A stretch of DNA of 64,000 bases, taken from contig JAQBXN010000012.1 in assembly GCA_027625095.1 (NCBI GenBank), forward strand, positions 1 to 64,000, written 5' to 3'. The number at the start of each line of letters is the position of its first letter. Position 1 is the stretch's first letter. Below are positions 8,551 through 19,900 of the stretch, one piece after another. The notes beneath the pieces are model-generated. The model saw only the letters and a list, made by a program, of their open reading frames with translations, ran no database searches and was not told the origin of the DNA. The translations under genes were made by a program, and so were the position numbers. The DNA is from Planctomycetota bacterium. GTDB lineage: Bacteria > Planctomycetota > PUPC01 > JACPCR01.

Positions 8551-10388
8551 GGTTGCTTTCCTTCAAGGGTATCGTCGATGGCCCGTTCGATGTCACCGCA
8601 ATCGAACGGAAGTGCTCGGACTTTGTTAAATCCTATAGCTGGTATCAAGTATTTGTCCCGAATGATTCTGATCAGTTGGCCGAGATTCAGCTCCGGTATG
8701 AGAACCTTTTCGAAATTATAAAGGATACCCCCCAGATCTTTCGGCAGAGGATTGAGAAAGCGTAAGTGGACGTGGGAGACTGATTTGCCTTGATCCTGCT
8801 TTCTCGTGACCGCGGTTCGGACGGCGCCGTAAGTGCTGCCCCAACTCAGGACGAGCAGTTCGCCCTTTTCCGGTCCGTCAATCTGGATCGGTGGGATTTC
8901 CTGTTGAATTCGCCTGACCTTTTCCGCCCTCAGCTCGCACATCTTGTGATGGTTGTCAGGGTCGTAGCTGACGTTGCCGGTGCCGTCTTCCTTTTCGAGT
9001 CCCCCGATTCTATGCTCCAGACCTTTCGTTCCGGGGATAGCCCACGGCCTGGCGAGAGTCTCAGGATCGCGTAAATAGGGCTGAAAACCTTCAGGATCTA
9101 CGCGGAAATTTACCTCGAACGGAGGCAGGTCTTCGGATGAAGGAATCAACCACGGTTCAGCACCAAAAGCCAGGTAGAGATCGGAAAGCACCAGCACTGG
9201 CATCATGTATTTGATTGCCAGACGAGAAGCCTCATAGGCTATGTTAAAGCAGTCGGAAGACTGCTGAGGCGCCAGAATTGGAATAGACGACTCACCGGGA
9301 CGGCCGTAGTAGGCAAAGAGGAGGTCTGTCTGCTCGGTCTTAGTGGGTAATCCCGTGCTGGGGCCGGCGCGTTGAATATCAAACACTACCAGAGGGAGCT
9401 CGGCGATGAGGGCCAAACCGATGGCCTCGGTCTTGAGTGCCAGGCCCGGACCGCTGGTCGCGGTAAACGCCAGCGAACCACCGTAGGCCGCGCCGATGGC
9501 CATGCATACAGCGGCAATCTCGTCCTCAGACTGGACGGTTCGTACTCCAAAATTTTTATAATGTGAGGCGACATGCAGGATGTCACTGGCTGGAGTGATC
9601 GGATAACTCGCGAGAAACAGATCCAGTCCAGACTTCTGGCTTGCGGCGACCATGCCGAGCACGACAGCTGTGTTGCCGGTGATATTACGGTACCTGCCCG
9701 GTCTGAGTTTGGCTGGCGGGATAGTATACGAGGTGTTGAAGATCTCAGTGTTCTCGCAAAAGTTTCGTCCGGCTTCGAGTGCGAGGATATTGGCCTTGGC
9801 CAATTCCGGCTTTTTGCCGAATTTGTCATTGATGTAATCGATCGTCGGCTGCATGTCGCGGTGGTACAGCCAGAAAGTCATGCCCAGTGCGAAAAAGTTT
9901 TTACAGCGCTCCGCATTCTTGTTGGAGAGTCCAAGCTCAGCGACCGCGTCTCTGGTCAGGCGCGACATTTCGACCTCATAGACCTGGTAGCCGTCGAGCG
10001 ATCCATTTTCCAGAGGACTCTCTTCGTAACCAGCCATCGCCAGATTACGAGGTTTGAAGTTATCGATATTTATAATCAGTACGCCGTTTGGCTTGAGCGT
10101 TCCCAAGTTCACATTCAACGCTGCGGGGTTCATGGCCACGAGGGCATCGCATTCTTCGCCGGGAGTGAAGATCTCCCGACTGCTGACTTGCAGTTGAAAT
10201 CCGGAAACGCCTGCAAGCGAGCCGGCAGGGGCGCGAATTTCGGCCGGATAGTCGGGAAGCGTCCCCAAGTCGTTGCCCATCAACGCTGAGACGTTCGTAA
10301 ACTGCGCACCGGACGTCTGCATACCATCCCCGGAATCACCGGCAAATCGAATCGTTACTGACTCAAGTTCTTGGACACTCTTTTCCAT
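8547..10388 (-). CDS. korA: 2-oxoacid:ferredoxin oxidoreductase, fused gamma/alpha subunit
   Basis: 613 residues in two fused parts. Residues 10-190 are the gamma domain ([24 protein letters not shown]). Residues 215-610 are the alpha (pyrimidine-binding) part, with [28 protein letters not shown] and [19 protein letters not shown]. This fusion is typical of two-subunit KorAB enzymes that oxidise 2-oxoglutarate or a related oxoacid with ferredoxin. It is the third gene of a minus-strand run, 27 bases after a CBS-domain gene and overlapping korB by four bases. A GAAGAGAAA stretch precedes the ATG. Confidence 0.88.
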   Translation of the reverse strand: MEKSVQELESVTIRFAGDSGDGMQTSGAQFTNVSALMGNDLGTLPDYPAEIRAPAGSLAGVSGFQLQVSSREIFTPGEECDALVAMNPAALNVNLGTLKPNGVLIINIDNFKPRNLAMAGYEESPLENGSLDGYQVYEVEMSRLTRDAVAELGLSNKNAERCKNFFALGMTFWLYHRDMQPTIDYINDKFGKKPELAKANILALEAGRNFCENTEIFNTSYTIPPAKLRPGRYRNITGNTAVVLGMVAASQKSGLDLFLASYPITPASDILHVASHYKNFGVRTVQSEDEIAAVCMAIGAAYGGSLAFTATSGPGLALKTEAIGLALIAELPLVVFDIQRAGPSTGLPTKTEQTDLLFAYYGRPGESSIPILAPQQSSDCFNIAYEASRLAIKYMMPVLVLSDLYLAFGAEPWLIPSSEDLPPFEVNFRVDPEGFQPYLRDPETLARPWAIPGTKGLEHRIGGLEKEDGTGNVSYDPDNHHKMCELRAEKVRRIQQEIPPIQIDGPEKGELLVLSWGSTYGAVRTAVTRKQDQGKSVSHVHLRFLNPLPKDLGGILYNFEKVLIPELNLGQLIRIIRDKYLIPAIGFNKVRALPFDCGDIERAIDDTLEGKQP

Positions 10389-10415
10389 TGATTTCTCTTC
10401 TGTGACTACAGTTGG

Positions 10416-10949
10416 TCAAGCCCCTTCCCTGGAGTTCTGACTTCTCACGGGTTTTGGGGGCAGATTTACCACCTCTTCGGGGAAATATTCGACCAGACGA
10501 TCTATGAGGCGCCGGATGGAGAAAATACCGACCGGCTTTCCCGTGGCATCCACCACAGGCACACGCCGGTAACCGCCAGAGTTCATCAGTTCCATGGCGT
10601 CCGCAACCATGTCGTTCAGCGATAGTGTTTTTGGGGCTGGAGTCATCACATCAGTGATCGGCATGGTATCGAGGCCTCCGGCCTCTGAGACTTTCATCAG
10701 AAAATCCCTCTCCGTGACGATTCCAACAATCTCATCTCTATCCATAATCAATGCTGAGCCTACTCTGAGCTCTGCCATCTGGTTGATGGCTTGAAGCACT
10801 GTCGCCTCTTTCACGATACGCAGTGGAATAGGCAAATCGAGTTCAGAAATCGGCACCTGGATCGCGTCGTGGCTTACTTCGCGCTCTACTTCAGTATCTC
10901 GGCCTTCATCGAGGCCAACTTCTTCCAACGCAGGGATTTGATCTGACAT
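10416..10949 (-). CDS. Two-CBS-domain protein of the kor operon
   Basis: 177 residues: an acidic N-terminal tail of about 40 residues, then a CBS pair (ATVLQAINQMAELRVGSALI, GIVTERDFLMKV, DVMTPAPKTLSLNDMVADAM, RRVPVVDATGKPVGIFSIRRLIDRL). CBS pairs bind adenosine ligands such as AMP, ATP or SAM and regulate partner proteins. The gene sits 27 bases upstream of korA and 32 bases downstream of another CBS-pair gene. It is therefore likely a sensor of energy charge for the ferredoxin-dependent oxidoreductase, although a signalling target elsewhere cannot be excluded. Confidence 0.82.
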   Translation of the reverse strand: MSDQIPALEEVGLDEGRDTEVEREVSHDAIQVPISELDLPIPLRIVKEATVLQAINQMAELRVGSALIMDRDEIVGIVTERDFLMKVSEAGGLDTMPITDVMTPAPKTLSLNDMVADAMELMNSGGYRRVPVVDATGKPVGIFSIRRLIDRLVEYFPEEVVNLPPKPVRSQNSREGA

Positions 10950-10981
10950 TGCGTCTGACTCTTAAATTGGGATCGTTCGGC

Positions 10982-11389
10982 TCAGGAAACTAAATGCCTG
11001 AAAATATCTTGCGCCGAAATAAGGCCCACCGGCCGACTTTCAGTGTCAACAATGGGGATATGACGGAAACTACCAACGCTCATCTTGTTGAGGGCGAACC
11101 CAACTGAATCTTCGTGGTGGAGGCACTCCGGCTCGCTAGTCATCACGTCCGCAATCTTTGTCAGACTGTGATCCATGCCTCTTCCCAGTGTCCTGGTGAG
11201 AACGTCTCGTTCGGAAAAAATGCCTGCCAATTGATCATTTTTGATGATTAGAACACAACCGATCCGGTTTTCCCGCATTACGTGGATGGCATCAGCCACC
11301 GTACTTTCGATATCAAGGCTGATCGGCGCGCTGGGCTTGAGAACACTGACAGAATTACGCAGCAAACTGGATGTTATCAGGTTTCTCAT
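10982..11389 (-). CDS. Two-CBS-domain protein, first gene of the kor operon
   Basis: 135 residues from the ATG at 11389, which has AGGGAAAA just upstream. A longer frame to 11521 adds 44 Arg- and Cys-rich residues without family resemblance. It has two CBS motifs: STVADAIHVMRENRIGCVLI with GIFSERDVLTRTLG, and DSVGFALNKMSVGSFRHIPIV with VGLISAQDIFRHLV. It resembles its neighbour in layout but not closely in sequence, so the two could form a heteromer. It leads a four-gene cluster of two CBS genes, korA and korB. Confidence 0.82.
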   Translation of the reverse strand: MRNLITSSLLRNSVSVLKPSAPISLDIESTVADAIHVMRENRIGCVLIIKNDQLAGIFSERDVLTRTLGRGMDHSLTKIADVMTSEPECLHHEDSVGFALNKMSVGSFRHIPIVDTESRPVGLISAQDIFRHLVS

Positions 11390-11876
11390 GGCTGTTTTCC
11401 CTAGTGTCGCCCCGATGCGACCCGGCTGATGGTGTTTTGTTCTGTCCCGGCTCAAACCAATTGGCAGGATTGTAGGGGCGACAAAGCCTTCCGCAACGCG
11501 ACACCTTTCACAAGCTCGCAAGAGTATGGCCCAAAGGTGGTTAACAATGGAAGGAGGCCCTTTGAGGGGGAGGCTGACAACAATGTCTCAGGCTCACCTT
11601 GCAGGCTTGGCTTGGCTCGGTCCGCGGAAAGAAGTCATGTAATTGAACAATTTCAATGAAGAACTGACCGGAAGTAGTGATTTGCCACCCCAAAGCACCG
11701 ACTAACCGGCGCAAACTAGTCGGCCTAAACCTTTTGAACTAAGCACTTAAATGGAAGTCCTGGGAGTGTTTTTTTCGATTTGAGACTTCACTCGAAGTTT
11801 GGCCTTCGGGTTGCAGAGCGAAATAGCCTGCTGTAACGCTTGGTTATGTGAATCTGTCACCAGGAAGGAAGTCGCT
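11390..11876. other. Divergent intergenic region between the kor operon and the kinase gene
   Basis: About 490 bases with no convincing gene. It should hold the promoters of both divergent units. A 7-bp hairpin (CCGACTA at 11698-11704, TAGTCGG at 11717-11723) and an ATTGAA/TTCAAT inverted repeat near 11641-11658 are visible. Neither matches a regulator site I can name. Confidence 0.5.
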
Positions 11877-13802
11877 TTGCCCAGCATCATTATCGAAAAG
11901 GGAAAAGAGAAAGGGAGAACTGTTCAGCTAAAGGGCGAAGAGCGAATTTACTTCGGCCGGGACAACAGTTGTAACGTCTTCTTTGACGATACCCTCGCAT
12001 CACGCCAGCACTTCTGTATTGAGCAGTCAGAAAAAAAGTATCGACTGCTCGATTTGGGCAGCCGGAACGGAACTTTTCTGAACAGCGACCAAGTCAAGAA
12101 AGCCATCACACTGAACTATGGCGATCATATCATTGCCGGCGAAACCGTATTTTCGTTTCTCACGGAAGAGGAAGCAAAGGAAAGAGGGGGCCTCGTCGGA
12201 CTTACCATAGGCGGATATCGGATTGAAGAATGGCTCGGTCGAGGTGGAATGGGCACCGTGTATAGGGCGACACAACTCAGTCTGCAAAGACCGGTCGCTC
12301 TGAAAATTCTCTCACCCAGTTTGACTACGAATCAGAAGCATCTGGATCGCTTCATCCGGGAGGCTCGCGCCGCCGGCAACCTTGCCCACCCTTCTGTGGT
12401 TGAGGTCTATGATGTCGGGAACGATGGCGACACCCACTTCATCTCAATGGAATATCTTTCGGGTGGCAGTATGGAAGAACTGTTGCTGCATACGGACAAA
12501 ATCCTGCCTATCGGGGCTATCTCATTGATCCAGGATGTTGCGCGTGGCCTTCAGTACGCTGAAGAAAAGAATGTTGTTCATCGGGATATCAAACCCGAGA
12601 ATCTCATGGTTGACCGTGAAGGCACGGTCAAGATCTGTGACTTGGGAATTGCTGTTGGGCCTGAAGATGGACAGTCCGAAGGTAAAGTCATCGGCACACC
12701 TCATTACATGGCCCCGGAACAGGCCATGGGCAGAAAGGTCGACCACCGCTCAGACATTTACTCGCTCGGTTGCACTTTTTATCGGATGCTCGCCGGCAAG
12801 CTGCCGTTCACGGGCGCCAGCCACGACCAGATACTTGAAAAGCAGGTTTTCTTTCAGCCTCCCGCACTCCATACATTTATTGACGAAGTCTCTACCGAGC
12901 TGAGCGACCTGGTTGAGTGGATGATGGCCAAAGAGCCCGATCAACGGATGCCGAATGCCACCGTCCTTCTCCAGGAACTTGACCGATGTATGGCCATTGA
13001 ATCAGCCACCGGCGGCAATCCGGTTCAACCTTTGCACAAACCTGGTCCTAAAAAACGAAATACAAAGAGTCGCAAGAAGAAAACAGGGAACTCCAGGAAG
13101 AAAGCTGGAAACTGGTGGTTGCCTCTGTTGGCCGCCGGGCTGATCCTCCCTCCCCTTTATCTGTTCAAGAGCCGCAATCCAGAGGTGATTTCCAGTCCGT
13201 CTGTCGTCACGAAAACGAAGCTCATCACCGTCCGCGAACCAATTCTTGAAGAATCTGCATCTCGGGAATCCAAGAGGGTCTCAAGTTGGCTTAGGGACGC
13301 CGAAGCTTATTCAAGGCTGAACCCTGATGACTTGGAGGGCGCCGTCCAGAGATACGAAATGGTACTCACCCACTTCCCGGATGCGGCTCAACAAAAAACA
13401 GCGGTAAGGGCCTTAAGACGCCTCCACCAACGCAAACGACAGAATCAGATGACTGAAGAGGCATGGCAGGCAACAGTCAAAAGTGCCCAGGAAAGTGTCG
13501 ACAACCTGAATTTCGGAAGTGCCATAGCGAGCATAAACACCTTCCAAAGGAAATACCCCGATTCGGGGCAAAGCCGCTCAGTGGGACAGCATGTCGAGCA
13601 AGTAGAACAACTCGCCGAAGAGACCTTTAAGCGCTTCATTGATAAGGCGGAAGGTCTTCGTACCGAAAACAATACCCATGAGGCCAGCGCCATTTACAAG
13701 AACATCATTGATCAGTGGGGGCTAGATCGATTTGTTCAAAATGCGAAGGATAGACTGTATGAGCTTGAGCAGGCTCAGGATGCACCCGCCTCAAATAGGT
13801 AA
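11877..13802 (+). CDS. FHA-domain serine/threonine protein kinase with membrane anchor
   Basis: 641 residues from a TTG preceded by the very strong ribosome site AGGAAGGAAG; a longer TTG frame from 11799 lacks one. Residues 1-95 are an FHA phosphothreonine-binding domain (YFGRDNSCNV, SRQH, GSRNGTFL). Residues 110-370 are a Hanks-type kinase: GRGGMGTVYRA loop, VALKIL lysine, HRDIKPEN catalytic loop, DLG instead of DFG, and MAPEQAM. A Lys/Arg-rich stretch precedes one membrane span (WWLPLLAAGLILPPLYLF, about 405-425). The remaining 215 residues, outside the membrane, are helical and TPR-like. All catalytic residues are present, so it should be active; its substrates are unknown. Confidence 0.88.
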   Translation: MPSIIIEKGKEKGRTVQLKGEERIYFGRDNSCNVFFDDTLASRQHFCIEQSEKKYRLLDLGSRNGTFLNSDQVKKAITLNYGDHIIAGETVFSFLTEEEAKERGGLVGLTIGGYRIEEWLGRGGMGTVYRATQLSLQRPVALKILSPSLTTNQKHLDRFIREARAAGNLAHPSVVEVYDVGNDGDTHFISMEYLSGGSMEELLLHTDKILPIGAISLIQDVARGLQYAEEKNVVHRDIKPENLMVDREGTVKICDLGIAVGPEDGQSEGKVIGTPHYMAPEQAMGRKVDHRSDIYSLGCTFYRMLAGKLPFTGASHDQILEKQVFFQPPALHTFIDEVSTELSDLVEWMMAKEPDQRMPNATVLLQELDRCMAIESATGGNPVQPLHKPGPKKRNTKSRKKKTGNSRKKAGNWWLPLLAAGLILPPLYLFKSRNPEVISSPSVVTKTKLITVREPILEESASRESKRVSSWLRDAEAYSRLNPDDLEGAVQRYEMVLTHFPDAAQQKTAVRALRRLHQRKRQNQMTEEAWQATVKSAQESVDNLNFGSAIASINTFQRKYPDSGQSRSVGQHVEQVEQLAEETFKRFIDKAEGLRTENNTHEASAIYKNIIDQWGLDRFVQNAKDRLYELEQAQDAPASNR

Positions 13803-13987
13803 TTGGCTTCGATATTACGCTCCCGGGCGAACGCAGTGCACTGAGGCTCATAGAGCACAAAACCATTTGCAGTCAGCATCACGGTCGCCATCTCTGAAGC
13901 AGAGCTCCGCTGGCAAATCTGAAGGAAATTTTCCCTTCCATCCTACGGCCTCCGGCATTCGCCTTCAGGAGAAATGGCTGCGAAGAA

Positions 13988-16900
13988 CTACTTCAGCGAA
14001 TCATCCTCGGATATTCGATCAAACACCGGAGCGGTCAGCCGGCCTCGAGCGTATTTGGCCCACTTTTCCTCGGGGAAGTTCCATACGACCGTTTTGAATT
14101 GCACGTAGGCATCTTTAGCTTTGTTGCCCTTCAGATAGGCATCGCCGGACCAATAGAGGGCGGCGGGTTTCATATCGCTGCTAGGGTGGGCTTCGGCGAA
14201 GGCTTTGAAGTGGTCGCCGGCCTGGATGAAGTTGCCGGAGAGGATGTAGCAGAGGCCCTGCTTGAAGCCTACTTTTTCCACCTGGTCGTGTTCGGGATAT
14301 TTGGTGACGAAGCGCTCGAAGACGCTCGAGGCCTTGTCGTACTCGCGGCGGTTAAAGTAGTAAAGGCCAATACGGATCATCGAGTCGCTAACCAGTGCAG
14401 ACTGCGGGAACTGGTAGGCCAGGCGGACGTACTCTTCACAGGAGTCGTCGAAGCGGCCGAGCTTTTCGAGACACATGGCGGTCTTGTATTGGGCGTCAGG
14501 AGCTACTGGGCTGTCTGGCCATTTCATGATGACCTGGCGGTAGGTGCGTATGGCGCTGAAATAGTTTTCGCGTTCCTGAGCGACGTTGCCTAACAGGTAA
14601 GTGGCTTCGTCCAGGTATTCAGCTTCGGGGTGGTGCACGATGAGTTCCGAGAGGATCTCCTGGCCTTCGGAGAGGTGTCGCAGACCGCCCTTCTTTTCCT
14701 TGTTTTCGATGAGGGCGCGGCCGAGGTAGTAGTGGCATTCGCCGATTTTGAATTCGGTCTCGACTGCGATCTCGCCGCTGGGGTATTTTCGGCTGAACGC
14801 CATGAGGGTGCCGTCGGTGCCGGTAACGACGGGAATCTCAACCCTCAGCAGGACCGGATCTTTTCCCTTGGTGTTCTGCACGTCCTGGTAGGTGGCTGTT
14901 ATGACGGTGCCGAACTGCGCTTCTAGCTTGTCGTTTTCCGGATTCGGGTCGGCTGGATCGAGCGAGAGGGGAAGGGTGAACTGCCCGCTGTGCGATAGGG
15001 ATTCACGAAGTTTGACGGTGAGCTTGTCGCCCGAATTGGTCTGGAGTAGGACGCTGAGTTCGTCCAGGGCTTCGCTCGTGTCTCCATCTGCGTCGCTGAT
15101 GTAAAGGTGAAGCTTCTCGCCAAGGTGTGCGGTTTCGACAAGGTTTTCGTATTCGCTGTCGTAAAACCCAAATTCCGCATCGGTGATGAGGCGGGCCAGG
15201 TCTTCCCGCTCTTCAGAGAGGGGGTTGTCAGGGACGGCGTTGTCGCGGTAGGCCGCGGTAATGGTATCCGAGCCCATGGCGTTGAGAACGGGCACTTGCG
15301 TTTCTTTTTTCCTTTTGGAGGCCGTCGATTCGGAATCGTCGAACTGGAAGGCTTCAATCTTGAACGCGGGGCTCTCTTTGTCGCCGAGCATAAGGTCGAT
15401 CTGGCCGATGAACAGCCCCGGCAGTTTGTGTTCGGGGCCACCCCACATCTGTCGCCACACATATTCTCCGTTGGGGAGGTAGTAGTGGTAACGGAATTCG
15501 CATTCGAGCTCGAACTCAGCGCCGCCGGGGCGGGTCTTCAGGTTGACTTTGACCTTGGAGTTGCCATCGGCGGCTGCGTCAGGATCGTAGACTGCAATGT
15601 AGAGTTTCTTATCGGGAGCGAGGAGTTTGACCTGACCGACGGATTCGGGGTCGTATTTGGGGACGCGGTGATACTGGATTTCTTCGTCCGCTATCAGCAC
15701 CATGCCTCGGGTGGGCATGTTTTCGAAAAGGCGGGCCTCGCGTTCAGTGCGGTTGCCTGGGAAAGTGTTTTCCTCGTCCCAATAGGTGAGAAGGATGCTG
15801 TCGCCTTCCTTGAGGAAAATCGCGCCCGGCTGTTCGGCCGCGGAAGTGTCTACCTCTTTGACGAAGACGCCGGAGTATGGCTCAGTCTCGGTGGCTTCGA
15901 GCTGTAGCATCGCACCGCTGGAGGTGCGTACGGTAAACGGCACCCGATCTATGCCGTCGGTCTTGTCCGCGTCATATTCGGTAATCTGCACGATGAATCG
16001 TTGGCCGGCTTCGACACGGTAAACGTCAAAATCTTCCTTATGCCGGTTACCGTTTTCGTCTTCGTGGAAGTAGTGTCGAACAGCCTTAATCGTGCCGTTG
16101 AAGAAGGTGGCGCTGAGGCTTTCACGCAGGGTGTTGGGCTCGCCGGGGTAGATGTTTTTCTGGTCGGTGTAGGCCGCGGTGATCGTGTCGCCGGGGCTGA
16201 TTTCGAGAATGTCGTTGGTGGCGAGCTTGTGCACGTCCACCTCCGGCGGCAGGAGCTGTTTGTCATCAGGGCCGAACACCTTGAGTTCGGCGATGGCGGG
16301 CGCGTCGTTTCTGAACTCACGAATGACGAGCTTGAGGAATCGGGTTTCGATGGTCGGGAACGTGATCGTCGCTCCGGCCTTGTCTTCGGTTTCCACCAGT
16401 TCGAACTTCGTGCGCGGACTGATCTCGAATTCTCCGATTTCCGGATAACGATGGAACTTGTCCTTTACCACGATGCGAATGTAGCGGCCGACCGCCTGTC
16501 CGGGATCGAAGAGATGAATGTCGTCCTTGGGGCTATCCAGGACCTCTGATTCGTAGACGCTTTTCCATCCGTCGATTTCACGCTTCTGGCCGGGGTATTC
16601 ACCGGTCTCTTTCTCTACATAGAGGCCATAGCGGCGGACCTCGTAGGCGGTGTCGTGCGGGCGGAGATTGGTTCGGGCGAGGTCATAAGACTTGCCGAGA
16701 TCGATATCGATGACCCATTCAGTCAGGCCCTCCTTGCCGCGCCAGAGCGATTCACGATTACCGTTGGCTTCGAGAATCTTGTTGCCCCAGCCGGCGTATT
16801 GGCCATCGGGATCCCAGACGACTTTGGCGCCGATAAGAGCGTTTTCCATCGGATGGGAAGCGATGAGATCCCAGACCTCACGATTCTTGGAGGCCAGAAG

Positions 16901-19900
16901 GTCGTACCGCAGGATGCGGCGGTCTTCGTCTTCCTGAAAGCCTTCGCCGCAGTGAAAGGAAAGCTTGTTGGCCTTAAAGACTTCCTTGAGATCCGCGGCC
17001 AGCCACTTGGGAGACCGGCCATCCATACGGCCCACCCACGCCTTCGAGGCTTCCCGTGAGCCGTCGATGGCAAAGCGCGCGTCGCGGCCTTCCGCGCTAT
17101 CGGATGCAATGGTGTCGGCCGGCCGCAAGGCAGTGCTGACCTGGCCGCGAAATTCCCCCGTATGCGGGCCGGTCTCTTCGAGTTTTACCGGGACGGCATC
17201 ACCGCTCGCAGAGGTGACCATCACTTCGATGATATCGGAAGCATTCGTGCGATCCTGGTCGCCGTCTTTGACTCGAAGATACATCGGATTGCCCGGCTTA
17301 AGCTGCGTTTCGTCACGGAAGAGTCGCAAGCCATCACGGCCTTTCTGCTTGTTGAACATATCCGGATCGACCTCTTCGGCCATCTCTTCATCTTTGATTT
17401 CGGTGGCCGAAGCCTCGAGGATTGCGTCGGAGGCGACCTTGATAACCTGTTCCATGCTGCGGTCGACTTCGGACATAATGAAGTCTTGCGCAAAGACCGG
17501 GTCGTACCGATAGGAGATGGTGGAGGTGCCGCTGATCTGGAGAATGTTGTCGTTCTTCTTTGGTTCGCCGAGGGCGGTGTATAGCCCGCCGACGAAGAGG
17601 CCGGCACCGGCCTGAGACCGGGTAAGGAAGATCTTTTCAGTGTCGCCCTTGGTGCCGTCTTCGTTGGTGACATCGACAATCATGGGTACGTCAGTCGCTC
17701 CTCGAGTGAGGTTCAGGTTACGGTCGCTGAGGCGGATACGAAGCTCAGAGCCGGGTGCGACCTGCCGCTTGCTTTCGCCGCTATATGCTCCGATGAGTTT
17801 GAGCGTGTCCAGGGCTTCCTTGTAGCGGCCGCGCTGGTGATACACGATGCCGAGGCGATAGATGATTTCGTCCGCAGTGTCATGCCGGGGATTGAGCGAC
17901 AGCACAGTCTTAAACTGATCTTCAGCCTTTTTCGGCTCGCCCATGGTGTGGTAAAGGATGCCGAGCATCAGGTTGGCGCGAGCAATGATCTGTTCGTCGC
18001 GTGAAGTGGTGGCGAGTGTTTCAAAGACTTCTTCAGCCTTGGCGTAAATCTTTTGTGCCATCAGGGTCTGGCCGATCTTGAAACGGGCGTCGGTGGCCGC
18101 GTCTGTACCATCGAAAATGTTGACCACAGTGGCGTATTCGTCGCGGGCGATGTCGAATCGTTCGTCACGGAAATAACAATCGCCAAGCAGAATCTGCACC
18201 TCGCCCTTGGACTGCGCTGGCATGTTCTTGTTGTCCATGTGTTTCACCATGAAGAGACGGCAGGAATTGATCCCGTGGGCGATCTGCTTTTCATGAATCA
18301 TCCTTCCGACCACGATCTTGATGAACTCAGGATGGATGAGATGCATGTATTTTGGGAACAGATCCTTACTGGCGAGATATTTCTGCCAGGCAAGCTCTGC
18401 CTCGCCGGCCTGGGCGAAGACATTGCCCCAGAGGAGACCGGCTTCTTCGAGTTTGGAATCGATGGCCTCGAATCCTGCGCCTGACTTACCGAGCGCTGTG
18501 CCCATCGCCTGTTCCACTTCCTGAATACGTTCCTTGTTGTAGCCGGGGTTGCTGCGGGCAAGGGCGCGGTAAAGCATCGCGGCCTCGCCATAGCGTCCGG
18601 CTTCCATTTTTTTGTCAACGAGTGCCTTGATTTGATTCCACGTGGCATCGTGGTTCTTTGGCGTGAGCAGAATCAGTTTCTGCAGCGCAATCGCAGACTC
18701 CAGGTAATCGCCTTCCTCTTCAAAAATTTGGGCAAGGGAAGTGAGCGGCATGATGATCTCATAAGTATCGGCGAGCGCGGGCAGGAGGCGGCCGCAGAAT
18801 TCCTTTATCTCAGCCGTGGGCCGTTTGTCCTTGATGTAATATTCGAGAAGGCGGATCCAGGCATAGCGAATCTGGTGGTGCGGGTTGGCGCCGAAGTATT
18901 CGATGACCTCTTCGTAAACCTTGCGGGCCTCGCCATGTTTTTCCTGGCGACGATAGATCTCGGCAATGTTCCAGGAGCAATACATATTTTCGGCCCACTT
19001 GGTGCGATGGTTGTCCCAGACATCGCGGTAAGCCGTAATGGCCTCTTCGTCCCGCTTTTCGGATTCGTGGACAAGTCCGATGCGATATTTGAATTCCGCG
19101 AGCCGATAATGATCCGGGTTGGCGCGCATCCACTGTTCGAGCATGGGGATGCGGTGCGGGCCCGGGATGTCGTAACAGCGGAGGGTGGCCTCGAGGGCCT
19201 GGTTGCTCTCTGGCCAACGTGATACAAGCATGCGGAAAATGGGCAGGGCCCGGTCCCGTTCCGGGGTATGACGGAACTCTTCCGCCGTGCGATACATCAT
19301 GTCCAGCGCGTAGGCGTGATCACGGTGCTTGCCGACCCACTGCTGACCAAATTGCGCAGACTCTTCGTATTGGCCCACAGTGTGGTACGCGTCCATCAGA
19401 TTTGCGCCTGCGTCGCCCGGCTCGGCATCAGGGTGGTTGGCAAATTTCAGGGCCCAGTCGAGCGCTGCCTTGTGATCGACCGGTGTGCGATGGCGATACG
19501 AATAATAAATCGAACGGGCAATGTACGGATCGGGTTGGCTCTCATAAAGCTGCGCGCTCAACTCACGGCCCCTGAGCTGGTTGTCCCAGAAGTGTTCGGC
19601 AAAACAGATGTCGTTGATGCGGCGGCGAATCTGTTGGTTGTCCTTTTCGTCCGGCCACTTCTTGAGAAGGCTGAGATATTCATCCACCGACTTTTCGAAT
19701 TGCCGGTTGCGATCGTACATCTGGGCGATGCGGAGCTGCGGATACCGGTCATCCGGCTTCTTCTTGCGGAGCGCTTCGAATACGTCGAGGGCCTGATGCA
19801 GGCGATTCTGGCGGTCATACGAATTGCCGAGCGCGATGAGTTGCGGCTCTTTGAGATCATCAAGGACGGGCTCTGCATCGTCCGCACGATTTTGCAGCGC

